Shown piece by piece: positions 54,256-63,999 of a stretch of DNA of 64,000 nucleotides. This DNA comes from Bacteroides bouchesdurhonensis (GTDB taxonomy: Bacteria > Bacteroidota > Bacteroidia > Bacteroidales > Bacteroidaceae). The stretch is from assembly GCF_900155865.1 (NCBI RefSeq), contig NZ_LT707006.1, positions 1,075,626 to 1,139,625 on the forward strand. The letters are read 5' to 3'. The position numbers were made by a program, and so were the translations under genes. Position 1 is the first letter of the stretch; each line of letters begins with the position of its first letter. A model generated the notes under the pieces. The model worked only from the letters and a program-made list of their open reading frames with translations, was not told the origin of the DNA and did not search any database.

Positions 54256-54329
54256 GAGAAAATAATCAATTGTAATTGCTTCGTACTGATACTAAGATGA
54301 ATCTTCTGAAGATACTGTTATATAGCTTT

Positions 54330-56831
54330 TCACCCAATCCTGAACAAACCTTTGATTTCGTCATATTTAAGTTGATAACTACGTTCTTTTACTGTTTTCC
54401 AAGACAGTGTTTTGCCTGCATATTTTATAGTACAGTTACCTCCGGCTTTTGATAGAATAGTAGCTTCTTTCAATTTACCATTTTCCCATACCATAGCTAT
54501 CTCAAAATTCCCTTTTGCGCACAGACCATTAATAGAACCATCTTTCCAAGCATCCGGTAAAGCTGGCAACAGCTGAATAAAGCCTAAATGGCTTTGCAGC
54601 AGCATTTCAGTAATTCCCGCTGTTCCGCCAAAATTTCCGTCAATTTGAAAAGGGGGATGAGTATCCCATAAATTATCCAATGTCCCATTTTTTAGCAGAT
54701 TGCCAAATAAAGTATATGCATGGTTTCCGTCTTGTAAACGTGCCCATTGATTCAGTTTCCATCCCATGCTCCAACCAGTAGCACCATCACCCCGATGTAC
54801 AAGTACTACTTTAGCTGCTTTTGCCAATTCCGGAGTAGTAATTGGTGAAAGGGTACGGCCCGGATGCAGTCCGAACAAATGATTCACATGGCGATGTTCA
54901 TCCTTCGGATCGTCGATATCCACCGACCATTCCATCAACTGCCCGTAACGTCCGATTTGGTAAGGTACCAGATTGGCTAGAATGTCTTCCCACTGTTTCC
55001 GTTCCTTTTTATCCACTCCTAATATTTTGCTTGCTTCGATGGCATCTAATAAAATTTCACGTATTACAGCGTGTACAAAGGTGGCTCCCTGATCAATGGG
55101 ACCATGCTCGGGAGAGGTAGATGGAGCAGCAGTATAAGTACCGTCGGGTTTGTGCCACAAGTAATCGGCAGCAAAATTCGCACTGCTTTTTATCAGTTCA
55201 TACCCTGTCTCTTTTAGAAATTTCAGATCTCTCGTATAGTCATAATACTCCCAGATATGGGTAGCTAGCCAAGGCCCTGCCATGGGATTGAAGTTCCACG
55301 ACATACTCTGACTTTCCAGCGGGGTGGTAAATCCAAAGATATTGGCGGAGATAGAAGCTGTCCATCCTCTTGCTCCAAAGTATGCCTGTGCTGTTTTCTC
55401 ACCCGGTTTCACTAATGTGCGGATGAAATCTACCAAAGGTAGCATACACTCGTTCAGATTAGTGGAACAGGCAGGCCAGTAATTCATCTGTATGTTGATA
55501 TTATTATGATAATCTACAGACCAAGGTCCACTTATATTATTATGCCAGATTCCTTGTAGATTAGCCGGCATATTGCCTGGGCGGGAACTGGAAATAAGTA
55601 AATAACGGCCAAACTGATAATACAGAGTTTCTAAATAAAAATCCGGTTGTCCTTGTCGATAGTTCTTCAACCGTTGTCCGGTTGGTAAATTATCTGTTTT
55701 CATGGCAGGGTTGAGGCTAAGCTTAACCCGGTTGAATAAAGCGGCATAATCCTCATAATGTTGTTTAAACAAAGCTGTGTATCCTTTAACTGTGGCATTG
55801 TCTATCCATTGACGGGTGGTTTCAGCCGGATTAACCCCGACATACGTTTTCGGATCTTTAAAGTCCGGATTAAAGTTAGCCTTGTAGTCAGTATCTGCTG
55901 AGATATAAAACACAACTTCGTCTGCTTCTTTGACGATCAGCTTTCCATTCTCATTTGTCAGTTGCCCGCCTTTGGTTTCTGCTTGGATCCGAACTACATA
56001 TTTCATACCATTATTGTTCAAAGCAGCAGTATACACTAAACCGTTTTTACCGTCTGCTTTCATTTCTCCACTGGAGACCGGATTAGGAGCGTAACTGAAA
56101 ATCAGATTCTGCATTCCCGGATGGTCTGCACTGAAACGCATCACCATTACGTTTGCCGGATAAGAAATAAAGTAATTACGTTGATAAGCCACATCATCTT
56201 TTTTAAACTGCACTACCGCCAAAGCAGAATCCAGAGATAAGATACGCTTATATCCGCTCATATGGAGGGTATTCAATCCGGTTTCTACATAAAATTCTCC
56301 CATAGTTGTAAAACTACCAAAGCGATAAGGCTTTTCTCCACCGGGTTCGTAGGCTACTTCGCTGTTGAAATTGAGTTGAGTCAGTCTCTCTGCTTTTTGC
56401 TGATCTCCTTCTGTGAATGCTTTCCGTATTTCGTCTAAAACATGGGCAGACTGTTTGTTGATGTTCCAATAATAATCTGCTCCCTTCGCTGTATTAGGGC
56501 CTCCCCGCCAAAGTGTTTTTTCATTAAAAGTAATGCGCTCTGCTTCAACAGAGCCCATAATATTCGCACCAATGTTACCATTTCCAATAGGCAATGATTT
56601 TGATTCCCAGCTGGGGTCTTGATTCGTATTGGTGTTTCCAGCCACTTCCAGTTCATCTTGAGTTCTCGATATATCTGGTTTTCCATTATACCAGACGGCA
56701 TATCCTTGCAAGGTATTAGGGGTGTCAAACCAAATAGAAAGTCCCTGTGTGTAGTCGGTTTCTTCTGCCTGAAGCCCGGAGAAAGATAGACACGCATTGA
56801 TAAGAAGCAGATAGAGTTTTTTCATTTTCAT
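54330..56831 (-). CDS. GH95 alpha-L-fucosidase/alpha-L-galactosidase, exported
   Basis: 833 residues with a signal peptide (LYLLLINACLSFSGLQA). GH95 features: SKSLPIGNGNIGANIMGSVE, FNEKTLWRGGP, the catalytic-region NINIQMNYWPACSTNLNE, TSPEHGPIDQG and EHRHVNHLFGLHPGRTLSP. By family it removes terminal alpha-1,2-fucose (or L-galactose) by inversion, from host glycans or plant polymers. It is full length. It is not in a recognisable SusC/SusD locus here; a TIM-barrel protein gene lies upstream on the same strand but 0.3 kb away with its own terminator. Confidence 0.93.
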   Translation of the reverse strand: MKMKKLYLLLINACLSFSGLQAEETDYTQGLSIWFDTPNTLQGYAVWYNGKPDISRTQDELEVAGNTNTNQDPSWESKSLPIGNGNIGANIMGSVEAERITFNEKTLWRGGPNTAKGADYYWNINKQSAHVLDEIRKAFTEGDQQKAERLTQLNFNSEVAYEPGGEKPYRFGSFTTMGEFYVETGLNTLHMSGYKRILSLDSALAVVQFKKDDVAYQRNYFISYPANVMVMRFSADHPGMQNLIFSYAPNPVSSGEMKADGKNGLVYTAALNNNGMKYVVRIQAETKGGQLTNENGKLIVKEADEVVFYISADTDYKANFNPDFKDPKTYVGVNPAETTRQWIDNATVKGYTALFKQHYEDYAALFNRVKLSLNPAMKTDNLPTGQRLKNYRQGQPDFYLETLYYQFGRYLLISSSRPGNMPANLQGIWHNNISGPWSVDYHNNINIQMNYWPACSTNLNECMLPLVDFIRTLVKPGEKTAQAYFGARGWTASISANIFGFTTPLESQSMSWNFNPMAGPWLATHIWEYYDYTRDLKFLKETGYELIKSSANFAADYLWHKPDGTYTAAPSTSPEHGPIDQGATFVHAVIREILLDAIEASKILGVDKKERKQWEDILANLVPYQIGRYGQLMEWSVDIDDPKDEHRHVNHLFGLHPGRTLSPITTPELAKAAKVVLVHRGDGATGWSMGWKLNQWARLQDGNHAYTLFGNLLKNGTLDNLWDTHPPFQIDGNFGGTAGITEMLLQSHLGFIQLLPALPDAWKDGSINGLCAKGNFEIAMVWENGKLKEATILSKAGGNCTIKYAGKTLSWKTVKERSYQLKYDEIKGLFRIG

Positions 56832-57160
56832 AGTATTAAAAGTCTGTTTTACTTTATAAACAGTACAAAGTTAAATAAATGCCTTGATTTATAAGCGGGT
56901 GATATAAGGAAAATCACGATCACTTCCAATCTTTCCGGTATGAATATTCTGATATACGAATCATAAAATAAATATTGCTTCAGTAAGATATAAGTATATA
57001 ATTAATTGAGCTTCAAGTTGAAAAACGAACCTATTGTTAACAGGTAAGGTGAAAAATGCGTTTATTTCTGTAATTGATGAATCAGGAACAATAAAATACG
57101 AGGTTTACATTCGAATTGTCCGAACGTAAACCTCGCAAATGGAAATTTCTATGATTTTTC
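56832..57160. other. Intergenic region upstream of the GH95 gene
   Basis: AT-rich; no gene seen. It contains the terminator of the upstream TIM-barrel gene at 57099-57135. Confidence 0.5.
57099..57135 (-). terminator. Terminator of the TIM-barrel gene
   Basis: CGAGGTTTAC (57099-57108) pairs perfectly with GTAAACCTCG (57126-57135), with an inner TTCG/CGAA. On the minus strand it is followed by TATTTTATTG. Confidence 0.8.
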
Positions 57161-58012
57161 TTATGATAGATCTGATACTGCTTTGAAATAACCGATTGAT
57201 TCGGCTATACCCATAAATGGATCACTCATATCCTTTTCATACTCAAGACTGCACATTCCGGTATATTTTACTTTCCGCATCATCTTAACCAATGCAGGAA
57301 AATCTATTTTACCACGTCCGAGCTCAATGGCATGTCCGGCTTTTGTGGAATCCGTTACATCTTTAATATGCATATCAAAAACACGTGTATGATACTTCTT
57401 CAAGTCCGCAACCGGATCACAACCGTTACGCAAATCGTGGCCTATATCCAAACACATGCCAATACGCGGATCTAAGTCTTTTGTATGTTCCCAAACATCT
57501 GTAGCATCCGGATATGTTTTAATATCTGGTCCATGTAAATGGATGGCATATTTAAAATCATATTCCTTGACCTTTTTATCGACATAAGGAAGTAACTCAT
57601 AATTAGGAACTCCTACAATTATTTTCACACCCACACGTTTGGCATATTCGAAGCTACGATCTATTTCTGCTTCACTTTTCATATAGATGGGACCCACAGC
57701 ATATCCTGTCACTTTATGAGTCGCGCATTTTTCATGAAAAGCTTTAATTTGCTCGTCAGTACTGTTGAATGGCAAATGGAAATCTTTGATGCATAGATAA
57801 TGAACACCCAGACGTTTCAAAGTCTTTAAAGTAGTATCTATATCAAATTTAGCAAAGGTAAAACCCGCCATTCCTAAATGGAATGGATTAACAGCTTTCG
57901 GAGCCTTTGATTTTGCCGGTTCCGGTAATTCTGCATGAGCTATACCGCCTGTTCCCAAAAGGATGGCACCGGCAAGGCTTTTCTTAAGAAATGTTCTTCT
58001 TGATTTCTCCAT
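57161..58012 (-). CDS. Sugar phosphate isomerase/epimerase-like TIM barrel, Tat signal
   Basis: 283 residues. The N-terminus has a twin-arginine type signal (KSRRTFLKKSLAGAILLGTG). The rest is an AP-endonuclease-2-type TIM barrel (DIDTTLKTLKRLGVHYLCIK, IIVGVPNYELLPYVDKKV, DPRIGMCLDIGHDLRNG, VFDMHIKDVTDSTKAGHAIE, GRGKIDF) with the usual metal-binding Glu/Asp/His positions. By family it isomerises or epimerises a sugar or inositol derivative in the periplasm. Being near the fucosidase suggests glycan use, but the two have separate terminators, so the link is weak. Confidence 0.85.
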   Translation of the reverse strand: MEKSRRTFLKKSLAGAILLGTGGIAHAELPEPAKSKAPKAVNPFHLGMAGFTFAKFDIDTTLKTLKRLGVHYLCIKDFHLPFNSTDEQIKAFHEKCATHKVTGYAVGPIYMKSEAEIDRSFEYAKRVGVKIIVGVPNYELLPYVDKKVKEYDFKYAIHLHGPDIKTYPDATDVWEHTKDLDPRIGMCLDIGHDLRNGCDPVADLKKYHTRVFDMHIKDVTDSTKAGHAIELGRGKIDFPALVKMMRKVKYTGMCSLEYEKDMSDPFMGIAESIGYFKAVSDLS

Positions 58013-58283
58013 GGTATTAGTAATATGAGTTGTCTTTTAAATGTGTCGAAAGAAGTTGTTTTTAATGGTAGCAAATATAGTGTTTTTTTTTCGTGTGCGA
58101 TAACGTTAAACGTTAATTTATATTGAGACATTAAAAAACTACAATCAACTTTTCCATTACTGTAGCTAAGAAAACTTCATCAATTGAAGAAATTGTGGAT
58201 AATAAAGCAATCATAAGTTTACTTTCTTTGTGCTACTTTAAGTTTGTAGCAAACTTTTAGGTGAAAGTAATAAAGTTTCTATC

Positions 58284-58913
58284 TCATATTTGATAAGTGA
58301 GAAACACAAGATAATCTCCACTGCAATGTATTGTAAACTCATTAGTTAGAACTTCATTCAAGGTGCCTTGCCACCAATTTGTGAAGTCGCTTAATGGATA
58401 TACTAAACCTTCTCCTTTTAAATCTTTTGCACTAAAATTGAAAATTGAGATTTGCTGACCTGGGTGTGAGTTGAAAGTCTGTGTATGCTGTGCCGGAATA
58501 AACACGCCATAATCTGTGATTGTCCGGACTTCCAGATCGTTTTTCATATAGTCGATTAGCAAGCTGATATTTCCAAGAGTATGGTCTTCTCGCTTTCCGG
58601 TAGCACCCAGAATGGCAATCTTATGAAATCCTTTCTCTTTAAGAAAATAGACAGCTTTTGTCTGGTCATTTGTTTCTTGATCGGAGATATGATGTATGAT
58701 AGAGGAATAACGCTCTTTATTGGCGGGTGAAAGAGAATCACCATCTCCGATGATAATATCAGGAATATGTCCCTGAGCAATATATTCATTGGCAGCACCA
58801 TCGCAACAAATTACGAACTTAGCTTCCTTTAATATCTTTAAGGGAAGGGGACTTGTTGGATACTCACCATTGGCAAGTACCACAGCTTCTGGTATAAATT
58901 GTTCATTTATCAT
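58284..58913 (-). CDS. Thiamine pyrophosphokinase
   Basis: 209 residues from ATG (complement of 58911-58913), which overlaps the pnuT stop as ATGA; a start 9 codons upstream (58940) is possible. Motifs: VICCDGAANEYI, DIIIGDGDSLSP, HHISDQETNDQTKAVYFLKE, ILGATGKREDHTLGNISLL. It transfers pyrophosphate from ATP to thiamine, giving TPP. It is the last gene of the TPP-riboswitch operon and traps imported thiamine in the cell. This matches the thiamine uptake locus known from B. thetaiotaomicron (Tnr3). Confidence 0.94.
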   Translation of the reverse strand: MINEQFIPEAVVLANGEYPTSPLPLKILKEAKFVICCDGAANEYIAQGHIPDIIIGDGDSLSPANKERYSSIIHHISDQETNDQTKAVYFLKEKGFHKIAILGATGKREDHTLGNISLLIDYMKNDLEVRTITDYGVFIPAQHTQTFNSHPGQQISIFNFSAKDLKGEGLVYPLSDFTNWWQGTLNEVLTNEFTIHCSGDYLVFLTYQI

Positions 58914-59503
58914 TGCAGTTGTTTCATCAGTTTTTTCCATTTGAAGTAGCCAAAGATAGCAATAATGGAGTAAAGTCCGTATAATCCTGAGGTGAAATAA
59001 AGATCTTTATAAATATAAAGTCCGCAGCAAACAATATCAACAAGAATCCAGGCAAACCATTGCTCAATGTATTTACGTGCCAGCATCCACATTCCTACTA
59101 TACTTAACGCAGTGGTGAAACTATCCAGCCAAGGGACATTGCTATCTGTATATTTAATTAATATCCAGGCGATGCCGAGAAAAGAAATAATGAAAGCCAA
59201 TGTCAGTGGGAGATAATATTTCCATGGAGTGTGTACGATGGGTAATTTTGTGGGCTTGTTGGCTATTTCTGCTTTTTCTTTTCGGCGTCCCCACATCCAG
59301 AAAAACCATCCGTAAATAGCGGCAATCAAATAGTATATATTTATACCAAAATCGGCATATAGACCTGCTTTGTAGTAAATAAAGATATAAATAGCAGGCA
59401 TGATAATACCTGCAATCCACAGATAGATATTTGCCCGGTACTCTAACCACAGGTAGACCAGACCAACGATTGTTCCGAATATCTCGAGATAATTTAGTTC
59501 CAT
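58910..59503 (-). CDS. pnuT: PnuC-family thiamine transporter (PnuT)
   Basis: 197 residues with seven or so TM segments (YLEIFGTIVGLVYLWLEYRA; LWIAGIIMPAIYIFIYYKAG; YYLPLTLAFIISFLGIAWIL). It carries PnuC-family Trp/Tyr signature residues in the late helices (QWFAWILVDIVCCGLYIYKD, GYFKWKK). By context (between a TonB receptor under a TPP riboswitch and thiamine pyrophosphokinase) its substrate is thiamine rather than nicotinamide riboside. It is an inner-membrane facilitator; uptake is driven by phosphorylation. There are 9 bases between the receptor stop and its start. Confidence 0.93.
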   Translation of the reverse strand: MELNYLEIFGTIVGLVYLWLEYRANIYLWIAGIIMPAIYIFIYYKAGLYADFGINIYYLIAAIYGWFFWMWGRRKEKAEIANKPTKLPIVHTPWKYYLPLTLAFIISFLGIAWILIKYTDSNVPWLDSFTTALSIVGMWMLARKYIEQWFAWILVDIVCCGLYIYKDLYFTSGLYGLYSIIAIFGYFKWKKLMKQLQ

Positions 59504-59512
59504 ATAATATAA

Positions 59513-61750
59513 TTAAAAACGGAAGGAAAGATGTGCCATAACATTGGTTCCTGCTTGTGCAGCGTAACCGGCAACATCTATTCTATGATTCACATCATTT
59601 TCGTAAGAGCTGGAGGCCCAGCCATTGTTCTCATATTCCTCATTGAAGAGATTATATATAGTAACTCCGAAAGTTATGTCTTTTACTAATTTTTGGGGTT
59701 TGAATGTATAAGCGACATTCAGGTTACTAACAAAGTATTTGTCCAATGTTAGTGCTTCCACTTCTGCATTCGTCATATATTGTTTTCCCACAAATTGAGA
59801 TTGTAATGCTGCTTCGAATCCTTTGAAATGAAACGAAAAACGATTGTTGAGCAAAAAATCGGGGGAAAATGCAATGCGGGTACTCTTATGTTGAGTACTG
59901 ACAATATCCGATAAATACCCTTTCGTGTTGTATATAGGAATGGTTTCTATAAAGTTCTTAATCCGATTCTTACTCCATGTAGCATTGATATCCCATTGAA
60001 ACCATTCACATGGTTTGATACCTAGCATCAGCTCTAATCCCATGCGATAACTGTTCGGAACATTTTCCGTCAATGGTTCGCCTATCTCATTTAATGCTCC
60101 GGTCAAGACAAGCTGGTCGGTATAATCCATATAATAGAAGTTGGCTCCTGCTGCTAGCCAAGGATTCGAAAAACTATATCCCACTTCATAGTCAAGTAAT
60201 TTTTCTGCTTTAGGATAAGAGCCGGGATTACCTTCTGTATAGTTGTTTCGTGTCGGTTCTTTCTGTGCAACAGAAAAAGAGGCATAAGCACGATGATTAA
60301 GAGTAATATTCCAATTTAGTCCGATTTTTGGGTTGAAGAAATTGAATTTCTTATCTACTGCTAACGGCTGAGGAATATTTTTATTCCAGTCGTATTTGTC
60401 GTTTGTTCCGTCAATCGTGTAATCAATGTGGCGATATTGTAAATCAGCATAAGCACTCAATCCGCTAATCAGATCATAACTGGCTTTCAAGTAAATATTT
60501 CCATCCGTTTTTTTCGATTTATTTCTGTAGTATTCATGATTTGGAGAGAGTGTACCTATATAATTTTCTATCCAAATCACTTTCCCGAAATTGTTTCCCT
60601 GATATTGGTTGAGCCCACCACCCAAAGAAGCAATCAGGCGATTGTCTGTATAGTTGAGAGAAAATACTCCACCCCCGAATTTATTATCCATTTTTTTCTG
60701 ACGTACAAGGTCGCTTTCTTCTACTTCTTTCTCATTATATATGAAAGGTTTCAAACCATATTCCAAATATGATCTGTCTTCTTTATACTCTTCATAATAA
60801 CCATCTCCTTTAGTATAATGCAAGGCTACATTCAGATTCCACGCATTAGAGAAGGTATGGTTGAAAAGTAGTTGGTAATTTTTTTGCAGGTAGTTATCTG
60901 TTTGGTCGTCATAATAATGTACTGTTTTATCCTTATCTGTGTATTTTCCACAAGGATTATAATGTCTTCCAAATTCCTTCATCTCATCTTTAGTAGCATA
61001 TCCCCACGCATGATATGTTTTTTCTTTTCCGGCAAATGTGATTAACTTTATTGATGTGTTTCCGGCCAAATATCCTCCTTGTAGGTAATATGAATTGAGA
61101 TTAACGGAGGCACGGTCAATGTATCCTTCCGTACCGATATTTGAGAGACGTGCGTCGAAAGTCCAATGATTGTCTAGTAATCCTGTACCTATTTTTACAG
61201 TTTCTTTATGTGTATTGAACGAACCATAAGAACCGTTGAACTCTGCATACGGTTTCATGGAAGCACCTTCAGTTTGCATATTCACACTGGCACCAAACGC
61301 ACCTGCGCCATTAGTGGATGTTCCTGCTCCACGTTGTACTTGTAGGTCTTTTACGGAAGAAGAAAAGTCCGGCATGTTCACCCAGAATAAGTTATGGCTT
61401 TCGGCATCATTCATAGGTATTCCGTTTACGGTAATGTTGATGCGTGTACCGTCTGTACCACGAATACGAAGGGTAGTATAACCAATACCTGCTCCAGCGT
61501 CTGAGGTAGTTAAAGTAGAAGGTGCCATACTTAACAAGTAAGGAATATCTTGTCCGAAGTTTATTTTTTTTAGTTCGTCTTTACCGATATTGGTGAAAGC
61601 TACAGGAGTTTTAGAGGTGGCACGTGTAGATACTACCTGCACTTCCTGCAGATTTATTACTTTCAGACTGTCTGAAGTCGCACTCGTTTGTGCATGGACA
61701 GCGATGCCTGTGCCTAAAAAGGCAGCGGTCATCATAATCATTTTTTTCAT
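59513..61750 (-). CDS. TonB-dependent receptor for thiamine (OMthi type)
   Basis: 745 residues with a signal peptide (MMTAAFLGTGIAVHAQ). A TonB-box-like stretch (LQEVQVVSTRATSKTPVAFT), the plug (TLRIRGTDGTRINITVNGIP; VQRGAGTSTNGAGAFGASVN) and a 22-strand barrel ending MAHLSFRF follow. It is the first gene behind a TPP riboswitch and is followed by pnuT and thiamine pyrophosphokinase, so thiamine or a thiamine phosphate is the predicted substrate, as for OMthi of B. thetaiotaomicron. It has no SusC-type N-terminal extension. Confidence 0.93.
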   Translation of the reverse strand: MKKMIMMTAAFLGTGIAVHAQTSATSDSLKVINLQEVQVVSTRATSKTPVAFTNIGKDELKKINFGQDIPYLLSMAPSTLTTSDAGAGIGYTTLRIRGTDGTRINITVNGIPMNDAESHNLFWVNMPDFSSSVKDLQVQRGAGTSTNGAGAFGASVNMQTEGASMKPYAEFNGSYGSFNTHKETVKIGTGLLDNHWTFDARLSNIGTEGYIDRASVNLNSYYLQGGYLAGNTSIKLITFAGKEKTYHAWGYATKDEMKEFGRHYNPCGKYTDKDKTVHYYDDQTDNYLQKNYQLLFNHTFSNAWNLNVALHYTKGDGYYEEYKEDRSYLEYGLKPFIYNEKEVEESDLVRQKKMDNKFGGGVFSLNYTDNRLIASLGGGLNQYQGNNFGKVIWIENYIGTLSPNHEYYRNKSKKTDGNIYLKASYDLISGLSAYADLQYRHIDYTIDGTNDKYDWNKNIPQPLAVDKKFNFFNPKIGLNWNITLNHRAYASFSVAQKEPTRNNYTEGNPGSYPKAEKLLDYEVGYSFSNPWLAAGANFYYMDYTDQLVLTGALNEIGEPLTENVPNSYRMGLELMLGIKPCEWFQWDINATWSKNRIKNFIETIPIYNTKGYLSDIVSTQHKSTRIAFSPDFLLNNRFSFHFKGFEAALQSQFVGKQYMTNAEVEALTLDKYFVSNLNVAYTFKPQKLVKDITFGVTIYNLFNEEYENNGWASSSYENDVNHRIDVAGYAAQAGTNVMAHLSFRF

Positions 61751-61766
61751 TGCGCTTATTTATTAA

Positions 61767-61848
61767 TTCTCTACGCCGGCATTACCCGGTTCAGATTCTA
61801 TGGGTATGTTCTCAGCCCGTCATATTAAGGCACCCCCTCTTCGGTGAA
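61767..61848 (-). ncRNA. TPP riboswitch (THI box)
   Basis: On the minus strand: GGGGGTGCC, then GACGGGCTGAGA, ACCC, GAATCTGAACCGGGTAATGC and CGGCGTAGAGA in the right order for the thiamine pyrophosphate aptamer. It ends only ~17 bases before the receptor start, so it probably masks the ribosome-binding site when TPP is bound; no separate terminator hairpin is seen. Confidence 0.95.
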
Positions 61849-61883
61849 TCGACTGCGAAATTACAGCTTTTGCAGGAGTAAAA

Positions 61884-61915
61884 CAAAAATAACTTTCAAA
61901 TTTGACAAAAACAAT
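61884..61915 (-). promoter_or_regulatory. Promoter of the thiamine operon
   Basis: The -7 TATTTTTG (complement of 61884-61891) and ATTG (complement of 61912-61915) are spaced by 20 bp. Transcription would start just ahead of the riboswitch. It abuts a plus-strand TAACTTTG box (61917-61924) for the divergent channel gene. Confidence 0.6.
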
Positions 61916-61916
61916 G

Positions 61917-61924
61917 TAACTTTG
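61917..61924 (+). promoter_or_regulatory. -7 promoter box of the MscS-type gene
   Basis: TAACTTTG matches TANNTTTG; TTTC (61894-61897) sits 19 bp upstream in the -33 position. It is back-to-back with the thiamine operon promoter. Confidence 0.4.
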
Positions 61925-61977
61925 TAATTTCTTGAAAGATGTAAGCGAACAAGTATTTATTTTAATTTATATAGGTT

Positions 61978-62880
61978 ATGTTATTATTTCAAGCAACTTT
62001 GGCGGCAGATTCTACACAGGTAGCTGCTGATAAATTATTGAAACAAGCGATTGCTGATGCGGACGGTTTGGATAAACTGTCGCTCATTACCCAACAACTG
62101 ATTGATTTTGGTATACGTGCCGGGGAACGTATTTTGATTGCGGTCGTTGTTTTCATTGTGGGGCGTTTTCTTATCTCGTTACTCAACAAGTTTGTTGTGC
62201 GGTTGATGGAGAAAAGAAAAGTTGATATAAGCATCAAGACCTTCGTAAGAAGTCTGGTGAATATTTTGCTGACCATCTTATTGATTATTTCTGTTGTTGG
62301 TGCATTAGGTGTTGAAACCACTTCATTTGCAGCTTTGTTGGCGTCTGCCGGTGTCGCTGTCGGTATGGCTTTGTCTGGTAACTTACAGAACTTTGCCGGA
62401 GGATTGATTGTCTTATTGTTTAAACCTTATAAGGTTGGGGATCTGATTGAAAGTCAGAATGTAATCGGTACAGTGAAAGAGATTCAGATTTTCCATACTA
62501 TTTTGGCTACCGCAGATAATAAAGTAATTTATGTTCCGAATGGAGCTATGAGTAGCGGAGTAGTGACTAATTATAGCAATCAGGCAACTCGTCGTGTGGA
62601 GTGGATCGTAGGTATCGATTATGGTGAGGATTATGAAAAAGTGGAACGAATTGTAAGTGATATTCTGACAGCTGATAAACGTATCTTGGCTGATCCTGCT
62701 CCGTTTGTTGCTCTTCATGCACTGAGTGATAGCAGTGTGAATGTAGTAGCTCGCGTATGGGTAAAGAGCGAAGATTATTGGGGAGTTTATTTTGATATCA
62801 ACAAGACGATTTACGAGACTTTCAATGAGAAAGGTATCAATTTCCCATTCCCGCAACTTACTGTACATAAAGGTAACTGA
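61978..62880 (+). CDS. MscS-family mechanosensitive channel
   Basis: 300 residues. An N-terminal segment (~1-45) is followed by TM helices (ILIAVVVFIVGRFLISLLNK; ILLTILLIISVVGALGVETT) and the pore-lining TM3 glycine/alanine helix (ASAGVAVGMALSGNLQNFAG). The cytosolic MscS vestibule domain (YKVGDLIESQNVIGTVKEIQ, VIYVPNGAMSSGVVTNYS) follows. It releases solutes on hypo-osmotic shock. It is the size of E. coli MscS (286). Divergent from the thiamine operon with a shared promoter region, but no functional link is implied. Confidence 0.95.
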   Translation: MLLFQATLAADSTQVAADKLLKQAIADADGLDKLSLITQQLIDFGIRAGERILIAVVVFIVGRFLISLLNKFVVRLMEKRKVDISIKTFVRSLVNILLTILLIISVVGALGVETTSFAALLASAGVAVGMALSGNLQNFAGGLIVLLFKPYKVGDLIESQNVIGTVKEIQIFHTILATADNKVIYVPNGAMSSGVVTNYSNQATRRVEWIVGIDYGEDYEKVERIVSDILTADKRILADPAPFVALHALSDSSVNVVARVWVKSEDYWGVYFDINKTIYETFNEKGINFPFPQLTVHKGN

Positions 62881-62926
62881 TAAAAATTATTGGGATTAGC
62901 AAACATATAAAGTATAACAAAAAGCT

Positions 62927-63017
62927 TCACCACAGATTGCGCAAATATTCAAAGAATAGGGAATATAATAATCAAATGTTTTGAATTTTATCTGTATGGA
63001 TGTATAATCTGTGGTGA
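62927..63017. repeat. 91-bp element with 12-bp inverted ends
   Basis: TCACCACAGATT (62927-62938) and AATCTGTGGTGA (63006-63017) are perfect inverted copies separated by 67 AT-rich bases. It is similar to the CACAGATT/AATCTGTG palindromic repeats scattered through many Bacteroides intergenic regions. It could be a MITE-like element or a bidirectional terminator. Confidence 0.6.
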
Positions 63018-63063
63018 TTTTTAATATAAATGTTATGTCTGGTGTGATTCGTTATTCAAGCTT

Positions 63064-63303
63064 TTATTGTATGCCGAAATCTTCAACCAATTCATACTTG
63101 TCTTCTTTAATCCCTAGTAGGTGATTGATCTTCCTTCTCTTTTCCAGATCCGTAAAGTATTTTTCTACGACTTGATAGAGATCAAAATTACTGGTTGATC
63201 CTGCGGCCATATCAAGTGATTCTACCATTTCTTTTACTGCCTGATGGATCTTTTCAGTTTCTATCAGGTGTAGTTCGTTACTGTGTATTAAATATCTTTC
63301 CAT
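63064..63303 (-). CDS. Hypothetical small protein, 79 residues
   Basis: Starts MERYLIHSNELHLIETEKIH and ends KYELVEDFGIQ. It is helical and polar with no signal peptide or membrane segment. I do not recognise the family. Reasonable codon use and a clean frame of 80 codons support a real gene. Nothing nearby on the same strand within 300 bases gives a context. Confidence 0.5.
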   Translation of the reverse strand: MERYLIHSNELHLIETEKIHQAVKEMVESLDMAAGSTSNFDLYQVVEKYFTDLEKRRKINHLLGIKEDKYELVEDFGIQ

Positions 63304-63606
63304 AACTGCAATGTTTTAGTTACATAGTTATAACGTTCCGTAAGGATGGAAAGTTCAGGGGAGAAGATTTACTTTTGTAACCTTCAGAATTGATATTGTT
63401 GATTATAAAAATATAACTATTGTAAGATGATGTTGCTATTGTTTGGATTGACGCACATCCTGATGTGAATTTGTCATACAATGAATATAAAGGTATCATG
63501 CAATAGTTTTGAAAGCTTATTTGGGAATGGGGGATGAGGAAATTATGAACTTGTAACCGGATCCTGTTGCCATTCGTGTAAAATTTTGGACAGTGTCTTA
63601 AAGCTT
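63304..63606. other. Intergenic region between two hypothetical genes
   Basis: About 300 bases; no gene, RNA or strong repeat recognised. Confidence 0.4.
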
Positions 63607-63999
63607 TTATTGCCTTTTCCCAACAACTTCCTGTATGATATATGCGTGCTCTAGAGCTGGATATTGAGTTATGTATTTTTCTGTTACATCTTTGATATAA
63701 CAATAGGTTGGGGCAGGAGTATAGTTGGCTCTTACACTCCGCTGTCCAATGAGTGGGAAGAAATTTCGTGTAATATAGAAAACACTATTATCATCTTTGA
63801 CTGTTACACGCCAATAATCACGAAGTTTGGTATTTCCTGCAAGGGTGATAGCACTTTCTTCATCTAAAATAATATGTTCTTTTTCAAAATCTGTTTCTTT
63901 TTGCTGATCATTCTGATCATATATCTGTATTGTTCCTCCAGCTTCAGCAGGTTCTTTATAGGTAAATATATATCCTTTTTCCGTATCAGACTGTTCCAT
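63607..63999 (-). CDS. Hypothetical protein, possibly partial at the right edge
   Basis: 130 codons up to an ATG at the complement of 63997-63999; the frame may extend beyond the window, so the true start is uncertain. The visible sequence (EKGYIFTYKEPAEAGGTIQI, FYITRNFFPLIGQRSVRANY, YITQYPALEHAYIIQEVVGK) is soluble-looking, beta-rich and not assigned to a family. Confidence 0.55.
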   Translation of the reverse strand: MEQSDTEKGYIFTYKEPAEAGGTIQIYDQNDQQKETDFEKEHIILDEESAITLAGNTKLRDYWRVTVKDDNSVFYITRNFFPLIGQRSVRANYTPAPTYCYIKDVTEKYITQYPALEHAYIIQEVVGKRQ

